DNA from: Welwitschia mirabilis
Lineage: Eukaryota > Gnetophyta > Gnetopsida > Welwitschiales
Reading direction: 5' to 3'
Assembly: GCA_051453625.1 (NCBI GenBank)
Contig: JBOZIK010000001.1
Span: forward strand, 137,706,604-137,770,603
DNA: 64,000 bases
Below the pieces are notes generated by a model that did not search any database, had not been told where the DNA came from, and saw only the letters and a program-made list of their open reading frames with translations. The position numbers and the translations under genes were made by a program. Position 1 is the first letter of the stretch. Each line of letters opens with the position of its first letter. Positions 1 to 12,499 of this stretch are shown piece after piece.

Positions 1-479
1 AAAAGTCAAAGAAGAAACCCTAGCAACCCAGATGGGGCACATGACCCCACTATAAAAATAATTCACTTCCATTCCTACAAAATCATTGTCATCCTATTTG
101 TCATAGGGATGATACGAGGGATGATAATTTGTAAGAAGATGTAAGTCATTAACTTTAAGCCTTGTAGTCAACTCCATAGCTTCAGTCCATGTCATCAACA
201 CTATCATCTTGATTGTCATGGAATGACAGAGGGGGATGATAAGCATTCTTATTTTTTTAGATTAAGATAAATCATTATTTTGCATTATTAATCTTTCCTT
301 TAAAGCATTAAGTATTAGAATATGCCTGAAATACCTCTAAATATGCTAAGAATTGCATGTTTTAATGATTATCTATTAATTCTTCATAATCATCAGAATT
401 GCATATAAACCTATATAAATGTCTTGTAAAAGTACTTAAAATACCCCCTTAAAATACTATAAATTAGCATCACAACATG
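1..479 (-). mobile_element. LTR-alpha, partial copy 1 (U3 end)
   Basis: This stretch aligns by eye, in the same direction, with 60240-60710, and in reverse with the start of the solo LTR at 36965. Shared landmarks are the 'gtcatggaatgacag' hairpin near 218-232, 'aaatatgctaagaat' near 339, and the terminal 'aattagcatcacaaca' ending at 479. On the minus strand the LTR begins TGTTGTGATGCTAA. The rest lies outside the window, so it is unknown whether this is a solo LTR or part of a full element. Divergence from the other copies is high and most differences look like C-to-T or G-to-A changes. Confidence 0.7.
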
Positions 480-539
480 CATAGGTGAGTATAGTAGTAT
501 CAAATTCATAACTCACCTCCAAACTCTAAAGAAAACATT

Positions 540-1420
540 GTGGAAGATCAAAATATATAAGAATATGTGAAGAAGATACAAATTTTCATGTATGTGGGTA
601 CACCAAAATCTTGTAAAAATGCACTAAAATGATTTCAATACATTGAAAACCACTTTAGACTAAAAAACATAGAGAATAACTTATGTAGATAGTATGCTGC
701 AATGTTCCTTCTAGGAGATGTTGCACTTTGAAGAGTCGACTAAGTGTAATGAGAAATGATGGAATTGAGTGGATGAATTTCATAGAAGAACTAAAAAAGG
801 CATTTATTCTTGACTATGACATCAAGAATAGAAGGATGTAGTTCACATGCATTAGATTAGAAAGAAAGAATCTTAATGAACATTAGGACGAATTCCGAAA
901 ACTAGTTAAATTTCAAACTCAACAGAATTCAAAAGAGTTTACCGATATTTTATTAACGTTATACCATCTTGTCTAAGATATCTGGTATATTCTTAGAACC
1001 TAATTCTCTATAAGAAGCATATAGGAATACTAAATATTATATGAAGGAAAAATAAAGGACTCTAATGGTGGCATAAATAATAATAGTAGTTATGCAACAA
1101 TAAAGACCTTGAAACTCTCAATTCCATTTAGATCCTTCTAGATAAAATCATGTAACATTGATTTGTAACTATTGCAAAAGTAAGGATGACATGATTAAGA
1201 ACTACCCAAAGAAGAAGGAGGATATAAATTCTAGTTATTCAACTATAATACGAGGATAGTCACAAGTAAGAAAAAGATTATTTGTAATAGTCCAAATAGG
1301 TTTTATGTAAAACCACTTCTTTATAATTGATCTTTACAAAATTTACCTATTATATTTCTTATTGATTATGGTTATAGTGATAATTGTATTTTTCTTAATG
1401 TTATAACTTATTTCAAAGAT
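540..1420 (+). pseudogene. Gypsy element A: decayed gag and protease
   Basis: Frame fragments resemble the Ty3/gypsy capsid region: a segment reading FRLKNIEN near 650 followed by MFLLGDVAL near 700. A degenerate nucleic-acid-binding knuckle at about 1164-1205 reads CNYCKSKDDMIKNY, where the family has CX2CX4HX4C; the His and last Cys are changed. A protease-like segment near 1355-1395 reads FLIDYGYSDN, where active family members have a DSG-type active site. No start codon can be chosen and the frame changes several times. It is a non-functional relic upstream of the RT of the same element. Confidence 0.6.
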
Positions 1421-1779
1421 AAAATTATTAGGAAACCAACTTTCATTGTAGAAGTTACAAGAGGAAACATAATCACACAATCAGGTCACTGTGCACATTT
1501 AAATTTTACAATTATTTTTCAATATTTTTGATAAATTCTATGTATTTGATATCAAAAAATATGATACAATCTTTGAAATATCATTTTTGGGAAAGTATGA
1601 TGTTAGAGAATTCTTAAAAAAAGGAATCATACTTATTTCCATTTTGTTTGGAGGACAAATTCTAAAAGAAGAGAAGATAAGAAAACAAATACTCTTCATG
1701 ATAAATGGAGAAATAAATAAAGTCATAGAGGTAAATCAGTTATTCTATGTTATAGTAAGAGAATAAGAAGAATTACAAT

Positions 1780-3110
1780 TACCTACAGAGCTGTATGAAT
1801 TTCAAGAAATATTCAAAGACAATGTTGGTTTATCACTAAAGAGAAAATTAAAATATGAAACTGATCTTGTACTAAGAGTATAACTTATCTCTCAAGCATC
1901 ATACAGATTCTCGATCATTGAATTAAAAGAGCTTAAATTGTAAATTTAGAAGTTTACAAATGAAGGTAAAACTAGGTTTAGAATATTAGATTTAAAAGCC
2001 CTAGTTTTATTTATAAATAAGAAATATGGATTATTAAATCGTTGCATTGATACTACTAGTTAAACAACTTAATAACAAAGAATAAGTACCCATATCTCAA
2101 ATCGATGATATTTTTAATCAACTATAAGGAGTAAGATATTTTACCAAATTAAGTTAAAATAAAGTTATATCAAATTCACATCAAATAAGATAATATTTTA
2201 AATACAATATTTTAAACTAGATATGGCCATTTTGAGTTCACTGTTGTATCCTTTGATCTTACAAATGCTCCTACTACATTTATAACACTGATGAATAATA
2301 TTTTCCATTATTATTTGGATTAATTTATTATTGTTTTTATGAATGATATTTTAGTTTATTCTAATAGCATGAAAGATCATGTTAAACATCTAAAGTTCGT
2401 TTTACAGTCACTTAATATAAATAATTTTAATAGCCAAATTAATTAAATGCGAGTCCTTTGAAAATTAATCCTCTATTTGGAATTATATTTGAAGAAGCTT
2501 TAAAAATAGATACTACCAAGGTACAAGATGTAATAAAATGTCTTAAACAAAAAAAACCCCATTGAAGTAAAAACTTGTCTTGATCTTGTAAGATTTTATA
2601 GGTATTTCATCTAGGATTTCTCAAAAATTACAAGCTTAATGATAAACTTAACAAAGAAAAGGTTCCATTTCATTTTAATAATAGATGTAAAGAAGAATTT
2701 TGTAGATCAAACTCCTATTAAGCATATCCATATTTTTAAAGGTTCTAGAAATGGATAAAGAGTTATTAATAATCATAGATGATTGTGGAGAGAAAGTATG
2801 TGTGGTTTTGATGCAAAAATAAAGAGTGATTACATACAAGTCACTCAAGTTAAATAAGCCTAAATTCAAATATCCAGTGCATAACCTATAAATGCTAGCC
2901 ATTATTCATGCATTAAAAGTGTGAAGGCACTATCTTTAGGAAGTATATTTTAAAGAAAAACTAATCAAAGTAATTTAGAATTTTTGCTAGAATATCATTT
3001 TCTAATTATGAGATAATGAAGGTGGATGAAATTATTAGTAGAATATAACTTTAACCTTAAATTCATTATAGAAAAAGAAAACAAAGTTGTAAATACTCTT
3101 AGTTAAATTT
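1780..3110 (+). pseudogene. Gypsy element A: decayed reverse transcriptase and RNase H
   Basis: The best-preserved part is at 2218-2395, reading YGHFEFTVV, then [10 protein letters not shown], then FMNDILVYSNS. This matches the finger/palm region of plant Ty3/gypsy RT, including the FxDD catalytic box, in which the first Asp is Asn here. An RNase H end near 3015-3105 reads RWMKLLVEYNF and KENKVVNTLS, corresponding to the usual RW..L..Y.....GKEN..ADALSR tail. Numerous stops and frameshifts break it. Order and spacing fit an ordinary gypsy pol between the protease and integrase remains. Confidence 0.8.
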
Positions 3111-3399
3111 GGTGCATGATGGTTTATAAAGTAAACCACTAAATAATAGAAGAAATCAAAGAACAAGTATCATAGGATGAGGTATTTACATAAATATGGT
3201 ATAAACTTAATAATAAACAAGAAGTATCACATTTTTTCTTAACTTTAGATGGGGTCTTAATGAGATAAAATCAAGTTTGCATTTTCACTAAATGCTGGNN
3301 NNNNNNNNNNNNNNNNTCCATGTTTTGAAAAAATGTATAAAACTTTAATAAAATCAGATTATTAACTAGGAATGAAATTAAAAGTTAAATTTATCAAAG

Positions 3400-4330
3400 A
3401 TGTCTAACATGCTAGGCTATTAAGTTAGAATAGTAAAAATAGACTACATTCCTAAAATCCTTAGGGTACCATCCTAGAAATGGGAAGAAATTACTATATA
3501 TTTTATTATAAGTTTGCTAAAGACTATCCAAGAACATGATGTCATATTTGTATACATTAATTAACTCATCAAGATGGCATATTTCATTCCAATTAAAATA
3601 ACCACTACTATAAAAGAGATCACAACTCAGTTTGTAAGGGAAGTATTTCATTTACATGGAATTTTTAAAATTATTATTTTAGACAGAGACCAAAATTTAT
3701 ATCGCACTTTTGGAAAGAATTCTTTAAACAATTAGGTACTCAAGTACTTTTAGTAAAACTTTTCATTTAGAAATGGATAGACAAATAGAGTGAATAAATC
3801 ACATCTTAGAAGATATCTTGAGAAATTATGTGGCAAGAAAACTAGCAAGATGAGAGGACTACATTCATTTGGCAGAATTCACTTACACTGAAGGTTAGTA
3901 AGACTCAATTAAATGTTTTTCATACAAAGCAATGTAAAAAAGGAATAATCAAACACTAATAAGTTGGTTAAATATAGTACAAAAACTTAAAAAAAGAAAA
4001 ATAAAAAATTTTAAAAATAGAATAAATAATCAAGAAAGTGCAAAAATAATTATAAGGTATACAAGGTAGATACAAGAAGTGTTTTTAATAGATACATTCC
4101 CACTATATTTTCCAAGTTGGTGATAAAGTAATATTAATAATTAAGCCTAAATGGGTAGCTTAAAGTTGGAAAAATATGATAAGTTGGCATCTTAAGTTTG
4201 TAGACCATTCAATATTATCAAAAGAATAAGTGAACTAGCATATAAACTTCATCTTATAGAAGAATGATCTCGTGTTCATCAGGAATTTTATGTTATTCTT
4301 TTTAAACTATATTACTCAAGAAAATTTGAT
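3400..4330 (+). pseudogene. Gypsy element A: decayed integrase with C-terminal region
   Basis: Segments include KMAYFIPIKITTTIKE (about 3570-3620), FHLHGIFKIIILDRDQN (about 3648-3700) and NHILEDILRNYV-like sequence near 3800. These match the D,D-35-E core of gypsy integrases; the first part of the core was probably affected by the 18-base gap at 3299-3316. A later stretch (4115-4320) resembles the post-core region with an HQEFYVILFKLYYS-like block, as in chromoviruses. The chromodomain itself is not convincingly visible. Confidence 0.7.
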
Positions 4331-4411
4331 GATTATATTGTAAATTAGAAGAAACTTTTAGTAATATCCAACCTCACTTTTACAATTAAACTACTTGTTA
4401 TCAAGAAGTAT

Positions 4412-4434
4412 AAAGAAAAAAAACTAAGGGGGGG
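4412..4434 (+). promoter_or_regulatory. Polypurine tract of gypsy element A
   Basis: A purine-rich run with eight A and seven G residues follows the integrase remains by about 100 bases. This is where an LTR retrotransposon carries the plus-strand primer, directly before the 3' LTR. The 3' LTR would start at about 4436, but no second copy was found to define its end. Confidence 0.45.
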
Positions 4435-4435
4435 A

Positions 4436-6544
4436 CAATAAAAGAAGTCCTAATTGAATTGTTTCTCTATGATCGATATAGTTGGAAAAATGAGTAATAT
4501 ATGAAATAGGATTATTTAGGTTTATTTATAAATGAAAATTAATGAGATCTTGATTAGTGTAGATGAGCATGATAAGGATGAAAAATTTAAAGTTAAACAA
4601 TCCTCTTAATAAGATGACCCCATTGAAGAGTAGTAGTTTGAGGATAAACAACAATCTTAATGGGAGGAGTCTATAATAATTCCAAAATCCTTTTCTAAAA
4701 AACTAATCATCTATTAAGTATTTTTATTATCTGTTAACTAAACTTTTGAACATTACAATAACCATTAAAGGGATGCAACCGTTGTGGAATAACTATTTAA
4801 AAGGTCATGTCATTTCATTATAGTTAAATGAACTATTTGAAAAAGCCAATGAAACACATGTGATTTTCATAAGGGTATACTAAGTCCTTAATAATGGGGC
4901 CTAATTCCCAAGTAATTCCATAAACTGAAACTTGAAGGTAGTATGATTTGACCAAATCATTATACAAAATACCTTACATTTGGCTTTGATGAAAGCTCTA
5001 GTCTTTTTCCTAGAGTATTAAAAAATAAAGATAAGTATCACATTTCTTTTGATCTCTTTTATATTTCATTAATTTTTCAAAATAGACTTATTTTTTTTAC
5101 ATTTATTAATTATTAAAATAATGTTCCCTTTTTTTAGTTAAACTTTTTACTTTAATTTAGAGATGAAATAGAGAATGTCATAGATGTGCATTATCTTTTG
5201 AAAGACTTCTTTTGTATAAACATCTAAATAAGACTACATCTCATCAAGTTAATGAACATAACATAGTACAAAATCAACACTAGTTATTAAAATCTATAGA
5301 ATGCCTATGCATATGATCTTCAAAAAAATTAGCAAATCCTAATGAACATTAATTATAATAGATATTTACATACTAAAATAGACATACTACTACAAAAAAT
5401 CTCTATGACTCATAATTCCTATTAGTTAGTGGTCTAGTGGAATAAATATAACCTAGTCCATTAGCATCATGACTTAATACCACTTCTTAAAAAATCCAAA
5501 TTACTTAGAGGATTTGTCTTAGAGGAAGAAACATCATGTCTAAGCTTAGGGTAATTTCATCTTTATAGTCTATTTTCTTATAATGAAAGCATATTAGAGG
5601 TTTTGCTTTTGGTTACTTCCTATTCTCTCTTACTATTAGAGCCTTTTCATTCACAAATGTACTACTGATACTAATTAAATGAAATCTTTTTAAATTGATA
5701 CAACACAAAAAAATCCTCAAAATTTAACAAATACAAAGTATTATTATTTGATAAGATCAATAGGTTATTCCATGATTTGGGTAATAAAATTTAAAAAGTA
5801 ATCACCTTGTCCTTATAAAAGATTTTCATTCATCTAATAACCATTTATAAAATAACCAAGATAAACCTAAAAAATTAATGGTTCATGATTTCATATCCCT
5901 CTAGCTTTAAACTATATAATTTTTTATGAAGAAATATTCGATTTATTATCATTCTCACTTGATAGATATTTGTTAGTTTTTTTCATAGCTTATGTGTATA
6001 ATTTACATCTTGCATAGCTACTAGAATAAAATCATATAGAAACCACTAATTACTTGATAAATTATTTTGGCTTGTTTTCTTTCATTGATAATCTAGTTTT
6101 ACAGTAAGTTTCTAAATGAGTAATTCGAGATACTACTCATATATTAATTCCTAAACATTAATATTTTAAATTTCATAATTTAGAACATCAAATTTGTCAA
6201 CTAGAAAAATCATATTATCCATCATGCATAATATCTTTCATTAAAATATAAAAGTTAAGTTCAAAACTTAAAGACATCTCCATTAATACTAAAGATAGGT
6301 GGTATATAAAAGTTTATAGGCATTTAACGTATGATTGTATGGATGCCTAGAAGTTTTTAACATATGCATGAGAGCTTACTATAGCTTACTATCTAGCATC
6401 CATCTACTTTATTTACTTCGCTCTACTGCTTGCAAAATAGAAATTTCTTACAACAATTATTAAATTAAATAAATCCACAAACCTTACCTTTGACATTAAT
6501 TATTACAATAATGTAATTACTAATCCTTAATAAATTATGTATAA
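4436..6544. other. AT-rich stretch without recognisable gene
   Basis: The first several hundred bases are probably the decayed 3' LTR of element A. The rest is AT-rich sequence with dense stops in all frames and no motif I can name. Confidence 0.4.
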
Positions 6545-7596
6545 AGAAATGTTTACAAGTACATCCTAGCTATAAAGGTATAGGATGATAGCCTTAAAAT
6601 AAAAATTAGGATCATGAATAGTAGCAAAGACAATCCTACTTGTTATTCTTTGACAATAATAATAAGACACTTTCAAAGAATATAATCATTCATTTAAGGT
6701 AAAGAAAATAATCAAATGAAGACTAGAACATGTTTTTTCAAAAAAATGAAAATAATAGATAATAAATTCTCCTCCTAATAATTTAAAATAATTATTCATA
6801 AGAGAAATAATTGAATAGGCCTAGATAAAAGAAACTATAAAGAACACCTTTATTTTCTTAACTAAAACTATAGATTAGTAAATAACAAGGATTTAATAGG
6901 TAAGAGAGATTATTAGCTATAGATCTTAAATATTATAAATATTGGAAAAATAACTTCTAATATAAAAACAATATCAAAGTCATTTAGAGATGCTTCATCT
7001 TATAATGTAATATAAGAAATAGAAATCATAAAAGATGTTATGATCTAGTATATTAATCACCTACCCTAACAAAATATTATAGTAACTAAACTTAAATAAA
7101 TAAATATTAAAAAATGAAATAAACTATTACAATGGTTATAAATGCATTAATGATAGAAAAGAAAAGTAAATCTAATTGTAAATTAAAATCCATGTTTTAG
7201 TAATGCAAATAGTATAGTAATCAGTAGTTCACTACAAAATATACCTTTATAATTGATAAAATACTTACCTCCTAAAATAATTGTTCTTACATACTGTAAC
7301 ACCCCAACTTTAATTACCCTAATTAACCATATTTTTTTTTTTTTTTTTTGTGTTNNNNNNNNNNTTACCTTCTAAAATAATTATTCTTACATACTTTAGA
7401 GGAAAAAAATATACTTAGAACCTCATAATAACATAATTTTTCATTATGGACATGGAAGCCATGATAGAATCACTAGTAAATAAGGAAAAATTAAATAGTA
7501 ATGCAAGTATACATCAATGATTCTATGATAACATAGTAATATAATGATGGATGGAATGATGCTTAACCTGTAATGTAGGTTGTTCTTTTATAACCT
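6545..7596 (+). repeat. Dispersed repeat R, copy 1, left part
   Basis: Aligns by eye with 54480-55330 in the same direction. Shared landmarks are 'cttaaaataaaaa(t/c)taggatcat', 'taataaatgcattaat'-type blocks, 'gattctatgataa' and a terminal 'ttataacct'. The alignment is interrupted at 7297-7364 by a short LTR-like head and a gap, and ends at about 7596, resuming at 11524. No coding potential was seen, and the class of the repeat is unknown. Confidence 0.55.
7297..7364 (+). mobile_element. Head of a collapsed LTR insertion in repeat R
   Basis: The sequence TGTAACACCCCAAC is typical of the first bases of many plant chromovirus LTRs. It is absent from the matching place in the other repeat R copy near 55140. 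It runs into a T-run and a 10-base gap. The ~30 bases before it ('ttacctcctaaaataattg...') reappear after the gap at 7365 with two changes, so most of the inserted element is probably missing from the assembly. Confidence 0.45.
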
Positions 7597-8443
7597 ATCA
7601 TATCCCATATTTTGTAAACCTNNNNNNNNNNNNNNNNNNNNNNNTTAAGCTTTTAGTCAAATGATTAGTTATACTTATTTAAATTCATCATCAAAATAAT
7701 ATGTCATTTTAAATTAATCTTATTTTTTAAATTTTATAATTTTCCATGAAAATGAAAAAATAATGTTGGAAAGTTTTATAAGAAAATATATTCAAACATT
7801 TAAAATTAGATAATCCCATTATGTAAAGAATTAAAATCACATAAATTGAAATCTTTAAAAGGAAATAATAATATATTTTATATGTTATTTACTCATTTAA
7901 ATTCTTGATAAATGTGATAGGTATACTATATTATGAATAAACATTTTATTCCTTATATTATGTGATTGATAGATTTTATGCATTTTGAAATAAATTAGCA
8001 TTTAAATAAGTATATGCACTCTTACCTAAAACCAATAATGATAAATGAATGGATTTACTTGACCATGACTTTTATGTTCCTGAGATGTGCATTTTATTCA
8101 TTGGAATTGAAGATTTTATCTGATTGTGCCACATGATACTTTTGAGATTTATGCATTTATTCTTTTGTTGCATGTATTAAATGAATTAAACTTACTTATG
8201 ATCCTATTAAGGATTAAAAAGAGATAGCATGAGAAAATGATGCATGTAATTAACCTTGCTAATTAAAAAAAGAATATTACTCATACCTAATTAGGTGCAC
8301 AAGTCATAAATATGATCTCTTTTTGCACTCTAATGCACTTATTACCCATCCCACTTAGCAATGCTAAATCATGTTATCTTGAGCTATATACCTTTGTTTA
8401 TCTATATATAGAGATACTCTTCTCTCTTGTAAAAGGAAATACT

Positions 8444-8491
8444 TTCTTTCTTTCTTTTTTTCTTTTTCTCATACAAGTGCATTTCCTTCCC

Positions 8492-8542
<51 letters not shown>
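8444..8542. repeat. CTTT-rich tract and (CT)24 microsatellite
   Basis: An irregular CTTT-rich tract is followed from 8495 to 8542 by an uninterrupted CT dinucleotide repeat of 24 units. Open frames here (Ser-Leu on plus, Arg-Glu on minus) come from the repeat and are not genes. Confidence 0.95.
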
Positions 8543-8545
<3 letters not shown>

Positions 8546-10564
8546 ATTATATTGCTTATGGAGCTTAGAGATTAGAAGCTTAAAGCTAAGGAACTTCAAA
8601 ACTTAGATCTTAATCAATCTTCAACTATGAAGAACTTACTTATCTTCCTAAGTAAGCTCTTTATTCTTATTGTCCATATGATCTCTTTTTATGATTTTAG
8701 TAGAATAATGTGATATTGCATTAGGGAATTACTTATGTATTTTATAAAATTATGTTATAAAATATTATTTCCTTTCATTGGCTATCACCAAGACATTAGT
8801 GAGATATGAGGGGTCTCTTATGCTTTGTGATGGAGGTTACTAATGGATGATTATGGCCAAGTGACCAGGGGGTTCATTATTAAAAAGAAAAAATAAAAAA
8901 TAAATTTGGATATCCATGTTTGTTTTAATATTATATTTTTATCTATTATACATTAGGTCTATTTTATTATCTAATCCTGAAAAATCTCTTTAGGTTAGTA
9001 CTTTTTCATGGAAATCCTAAGGCTCATAATAAACATTTCTTTTTGAATTCATTTAATTTTCTTTTTAAAATGAATTAAATTAGTAGCTTATTTAAGATAT
9101 TCTATAAGTAATTAGTTATCATATATATTATTTACTAATATAAGCTATTTCTTAACTAGTTATTGAATCTTTATCATATTTTAATTATGGCATAAATTAA
9201 ATTTCCAGAATAGAGGCATAGGATTAAAAAAAACACCATAGCTTATTAATTAATAGGTATAAATAAATAAAACATTTTTTATAAGTCTAGGATTGTGTTA
9301 TGAATATGAAAATATAAAAATAGTAAATTTTTGATGGATATTTATTTTTTTAAAAATTTATTTGTTAAAATATATTAGAAAATAAATACACAAAATAGTA
9401 AGCAAGTAATTTACATTTTTGTACATATCTGTTAATGTATCTACAAACTTGAGCATGCTCAGTGATAGAAAATTAAATAATATTATCAAAAAATCTTGAA
9501 TCATTTAAAAAATCAAGTATTCTAAAAGTTATGGTCATTTTAGTGTAGTGTAGTATGACTGTGACTTTAGAAAATTTGATAGCTTTTAACGTTAAATGAT
9601 AACCTTATAAATAATATTTTTAGAATTTCAAGATATTTTAAGTTGGGTTTTAAAAATTCTATTATTTTCTAATTTCTGAAAAACTACTATAATTTATTTT
9701 TTACTTCATAATTAATTAATTATTTATTTTTGACTATGATGTCTTCTTAGAGCCTAAAAATGTTATAGTTAATGTTTTAAATTATAAAATAATTATTACA
9801 TAAAATTTATAAGGAATGTGAGTATAGAAAATATTTTTCTATTAGTAACTTTAAGTTAAATTACATATAAATAGTATTTTATTTGTAGAAATACCTCTTT
9901 TGCCATTTTTCTTTATCTTACTTTGAATGTGCATGCTTATAAGAGTTTTTATCTTAAGTAACATAACCAGTTTCTAGCTTATTACTTTTTCTCTGAGTGG
10001 ACTTATAATATAGCCATATGAATATTATATAAATATTTATATCTTANNNNNNNNNNACCTTCTTGACACTAATTCATGGGAATTGTCATCTGAGCATGGA
10101 ATAATGTTTCTAGGATTAGCATAGCTCTAAGTGTGTTTTAGTTTCTTTAAGTATATTACCAAGATATGATTTGATACATTTTGAGTATTTTTATTTAAAA
10201 AAGAAAAGAATATTACCTTTATCTATATAGAAAAGAAAAGAATATTTCCTTTATCTAGATTTTCATTATTATAATTTGAATATGAAGATGTTCTTGTATG
10301 CTTGTCTTCTTTTTATGGTTGTTTCAATAAAATGAACCTAATCATGATTAGAAGTATTATAAATAGGTAAATAATCTATTAAATATCCACATTATTTATA
10401 ATTATATGGTGTATTCATATAATAAGACTAAATCAAGATAATCCTAGTTGAATTTTATTCTCAAGGTGGGTTGTATTGAATTTTTTTTTATAATACCCTT
10501 CTAGAAGTGGACTTAATTACTACTTTCCTATTCTACCCATGTGTAAACTTATTTTGACTTAACA

Positions 10565-11140
10565 TATTAAGCCCTTGGAATTGATGGATCATATTGCACC
10601 ATTTGGAGATGCTTCAAGGAAGTGAGGGTTACTTGTGAGCATGCATCCACTTCACATATTCCTTGTCACCTGTATTGGGGGTATTTTAAGATGAAGTAAA
10701 ATCCTATGGAGTTAAGCCTAGCCATGTTTGTATAGTTTAGAACCTAAAGTAGAACTAACTCACATTTGAAGGATGGCCGGATATCAAGTAGGAGTGCCAT
10801 TANNNNNNNNNNNNNNNNNNNNNNNNNNNNNNNNNNNNNNNNNNNNNNNNNNNNNNNNNNNNNNNNNNNNNNNNNNNNNNNNNNNNNNNNNNNNNNNNNN
10901 NNTATTGAGCCCTTGGAATTGATGGATCATATTGCACCATTTAGAGATGCTTCAAGGAAGTGAGGGTTATTTGTAAGCATGCATCCACTTCACATATTCC
11001 TTGTCACCTGTATTGGGAGTATTTTAAGATGAAGTAAAAGCCTATGGAGTTAAGCCTAGCCATGTTTGTATAGTTTAGAACCTAAAGTAGAACTAACTCA
11101 CATTTGAAGAGTGGCTGGATATCAAGTAGGAATGCCATTA
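10565..11140 (+). repeat. ~238-bp direct duplication flanking a 100-N gap
   Basis: 10565-10802 and 10903-11140 are near-identical direct copies separated only by the gap at 10803-10902. They differ at several positions, such as 'ttggagatg' versus 'ttagagatg' and 'ttacttgtgagc' versus 'ttatttgtaagc'. Unmerged contig ends or two haplotypes are the likeliest cause; a true tandem duplication is possible. Confidence 0.85.
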
Positions 11141-11523
11141 ATTGGAGTTACAACCTCCTATTATATTGGTTAGGTATTATCCTTAAACTTATCCATGTAT
11201 GTTTATAAAAAGTTTACATCTCCTTAACTATTCACAAGATATCTTTTATGTGATGAAAAACGAGGAAGAAATGGAGAACACAAACTTATGACATCATATT
11301 ATTTGTAAACTAAGATAACCTAGAAATTAATTTTAGGTTAATATATAACATTAATATCATTTTTTTCTTAGAATTTAGAAATGCTAATAAGGGATTAAGT
11401 GAAAGTTGATCTTAGGTTTTACTGTGTCTATTAGGTAATAATATTAAATAAGGAAAAAAGAGAAAAGAAGGAGAAAAAAGAAAAAATAGTGCTTAATTAA
11501 GATAAGAGAAAAGAGGGTATTGC

Positions 11524-12002
11524 ATAACCTTAGGTTTATAATTTTACATTGAATTGAAATTGATTGATACATTAAGGTTTATTAAATTAAGAAAAGTAAT
11601 ATTTATTAATCTTTAAGATTAATTAATTTGATCTTTATGATAGTTTTCCTTGTTTATTAACATTCAAATTACTTTACTACTCTTTTTAAGTTTGAAGTTA
11701 TTGCTTTGTAGTTAATCTGTAATCTAGAATTTTGACAACCCATCATGCTATAAAGCACTAGTGATGTCATAGATCTGAGGAAAATTTATTCTTCTTAGGA
11801 TCTACAACTTTGATCAAAAGTTAAGTAGCTTAGCAAAATCTACATAATAAATACCAAATATCAATTATCTTTAATAAAAATTTAGTAATAATTGGTATAA
11901 ATTATAACTATTAAATAATAAAATTCATATATGTTATTATAGCCTCAAAATAAATAATTTACTTAAATTTCCTAAATCATAAAGATTTAACTATAATCAC
12001 AC
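11524..12002 (+). repeat. Dispersed repeat R, copy 1, right part
   Basis: Aligns with about 55330-55805 in the same direction. Shared blocks are 'ataaccttagg/atagccttagg', 'ttttacatt', 'tagattaattaa/aagattaattaa', 'attcttctt', 'cataataaatacca' and 'agatt(t/a)aactataat'. It completes the repeat interrupted at 7596. Confidence 0.55.
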
Positions 12003-12499
12003 CCTTAATATTTTGTTACTGCCTTGGTAAAAAATATAAAAATTTTAAGTTGCAAGAGGCATACACAATCTTAGAAACCTTAAAAATATTATTTTTAAGC
12101 TTAAAAATGTTTAAATATTCTCAAAAATTTTAAAATTAAATTAAAATCTATTCCCATATCAATCTAAGTTGAATTGATATCTTAAATTATTAAAAAACAA
12201 AAATTTCTCATGTTTCAAGTCTAATTCTATTTGTAGTCCTAAATTTTTAATTTATAGTTTTTTAAAATAGGACAAGGTTAAAAAAAAAAGGTAGTTTTTA
12301 TACCAACTCAGGGAATAAAATGTTGAAAATTTTAAAAAATTTAATGTCTTAGACTCCTCAACCAAAATATTGCATTGTCCTCAATGTTGAAAATGGTGAA
12401 AAGTATGTCAAAAACTTTAAAGTAAAATTTTAAAAGTATGAAAAGCATGTCAAGAATTTAACAAAATATGATAATCCTAAATAAACATAGAGGATCACT
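12003..12499 (-). other. Possible 3' noncoding end of an Athila-like gypsy element
   Basis: On the minus strand, 12350-12400 reads 'acattgaggacaatgcaata' then 'ttttggttgaggag'. This recalls the 'gaggacaatg...agtttggggg' block that ends the internal region of many Athila/Tat elements. No coding frame upstream confirms it. Confidence 0.25.

Larger units (their letters stand above)
7597..11523. mobile_element. ~3.9 kb insertion of unknown class within repeat R
   Basis: The undisturbed copy of repeat R at 54480-55805 lacks this block. In copy 1, alignment stops after 'ataacct' (7590-7596) and resumes at 'ataacct' (11524-11530), which looks like a 7-bp target duplication. The block holds three gaps, a long CT microsatellite, a gap-flanking duplication and a stretch (11195-11330) resembling the gypsy element B LTR region at 43505-43640. 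No transposase or RT frame is readable. It could be a composite of several insertions. Confidence 0.4.

Noticed and set aside
5428-5440. 'agtggtctagtgg', like the D-arm/box A of plant tRNA-Gly
   Set aside because: No anticodon stem, no box B (GGTTCGANTCC) and no acceptor pairing follow within tRNA length.
7597-7606. Terminal inverted repeat of a DNA transposon at 7597/11523
   Set aside because: Only a few bases are complementary and no transposase is readable, so it is kept as a question within the insertion entry.
8312-8599. Open frames of 87 (plus) and 65 (minus) codons
   Set aside because: Both are created by the CT/GA microsatellite and have no non-repetitive protein content.
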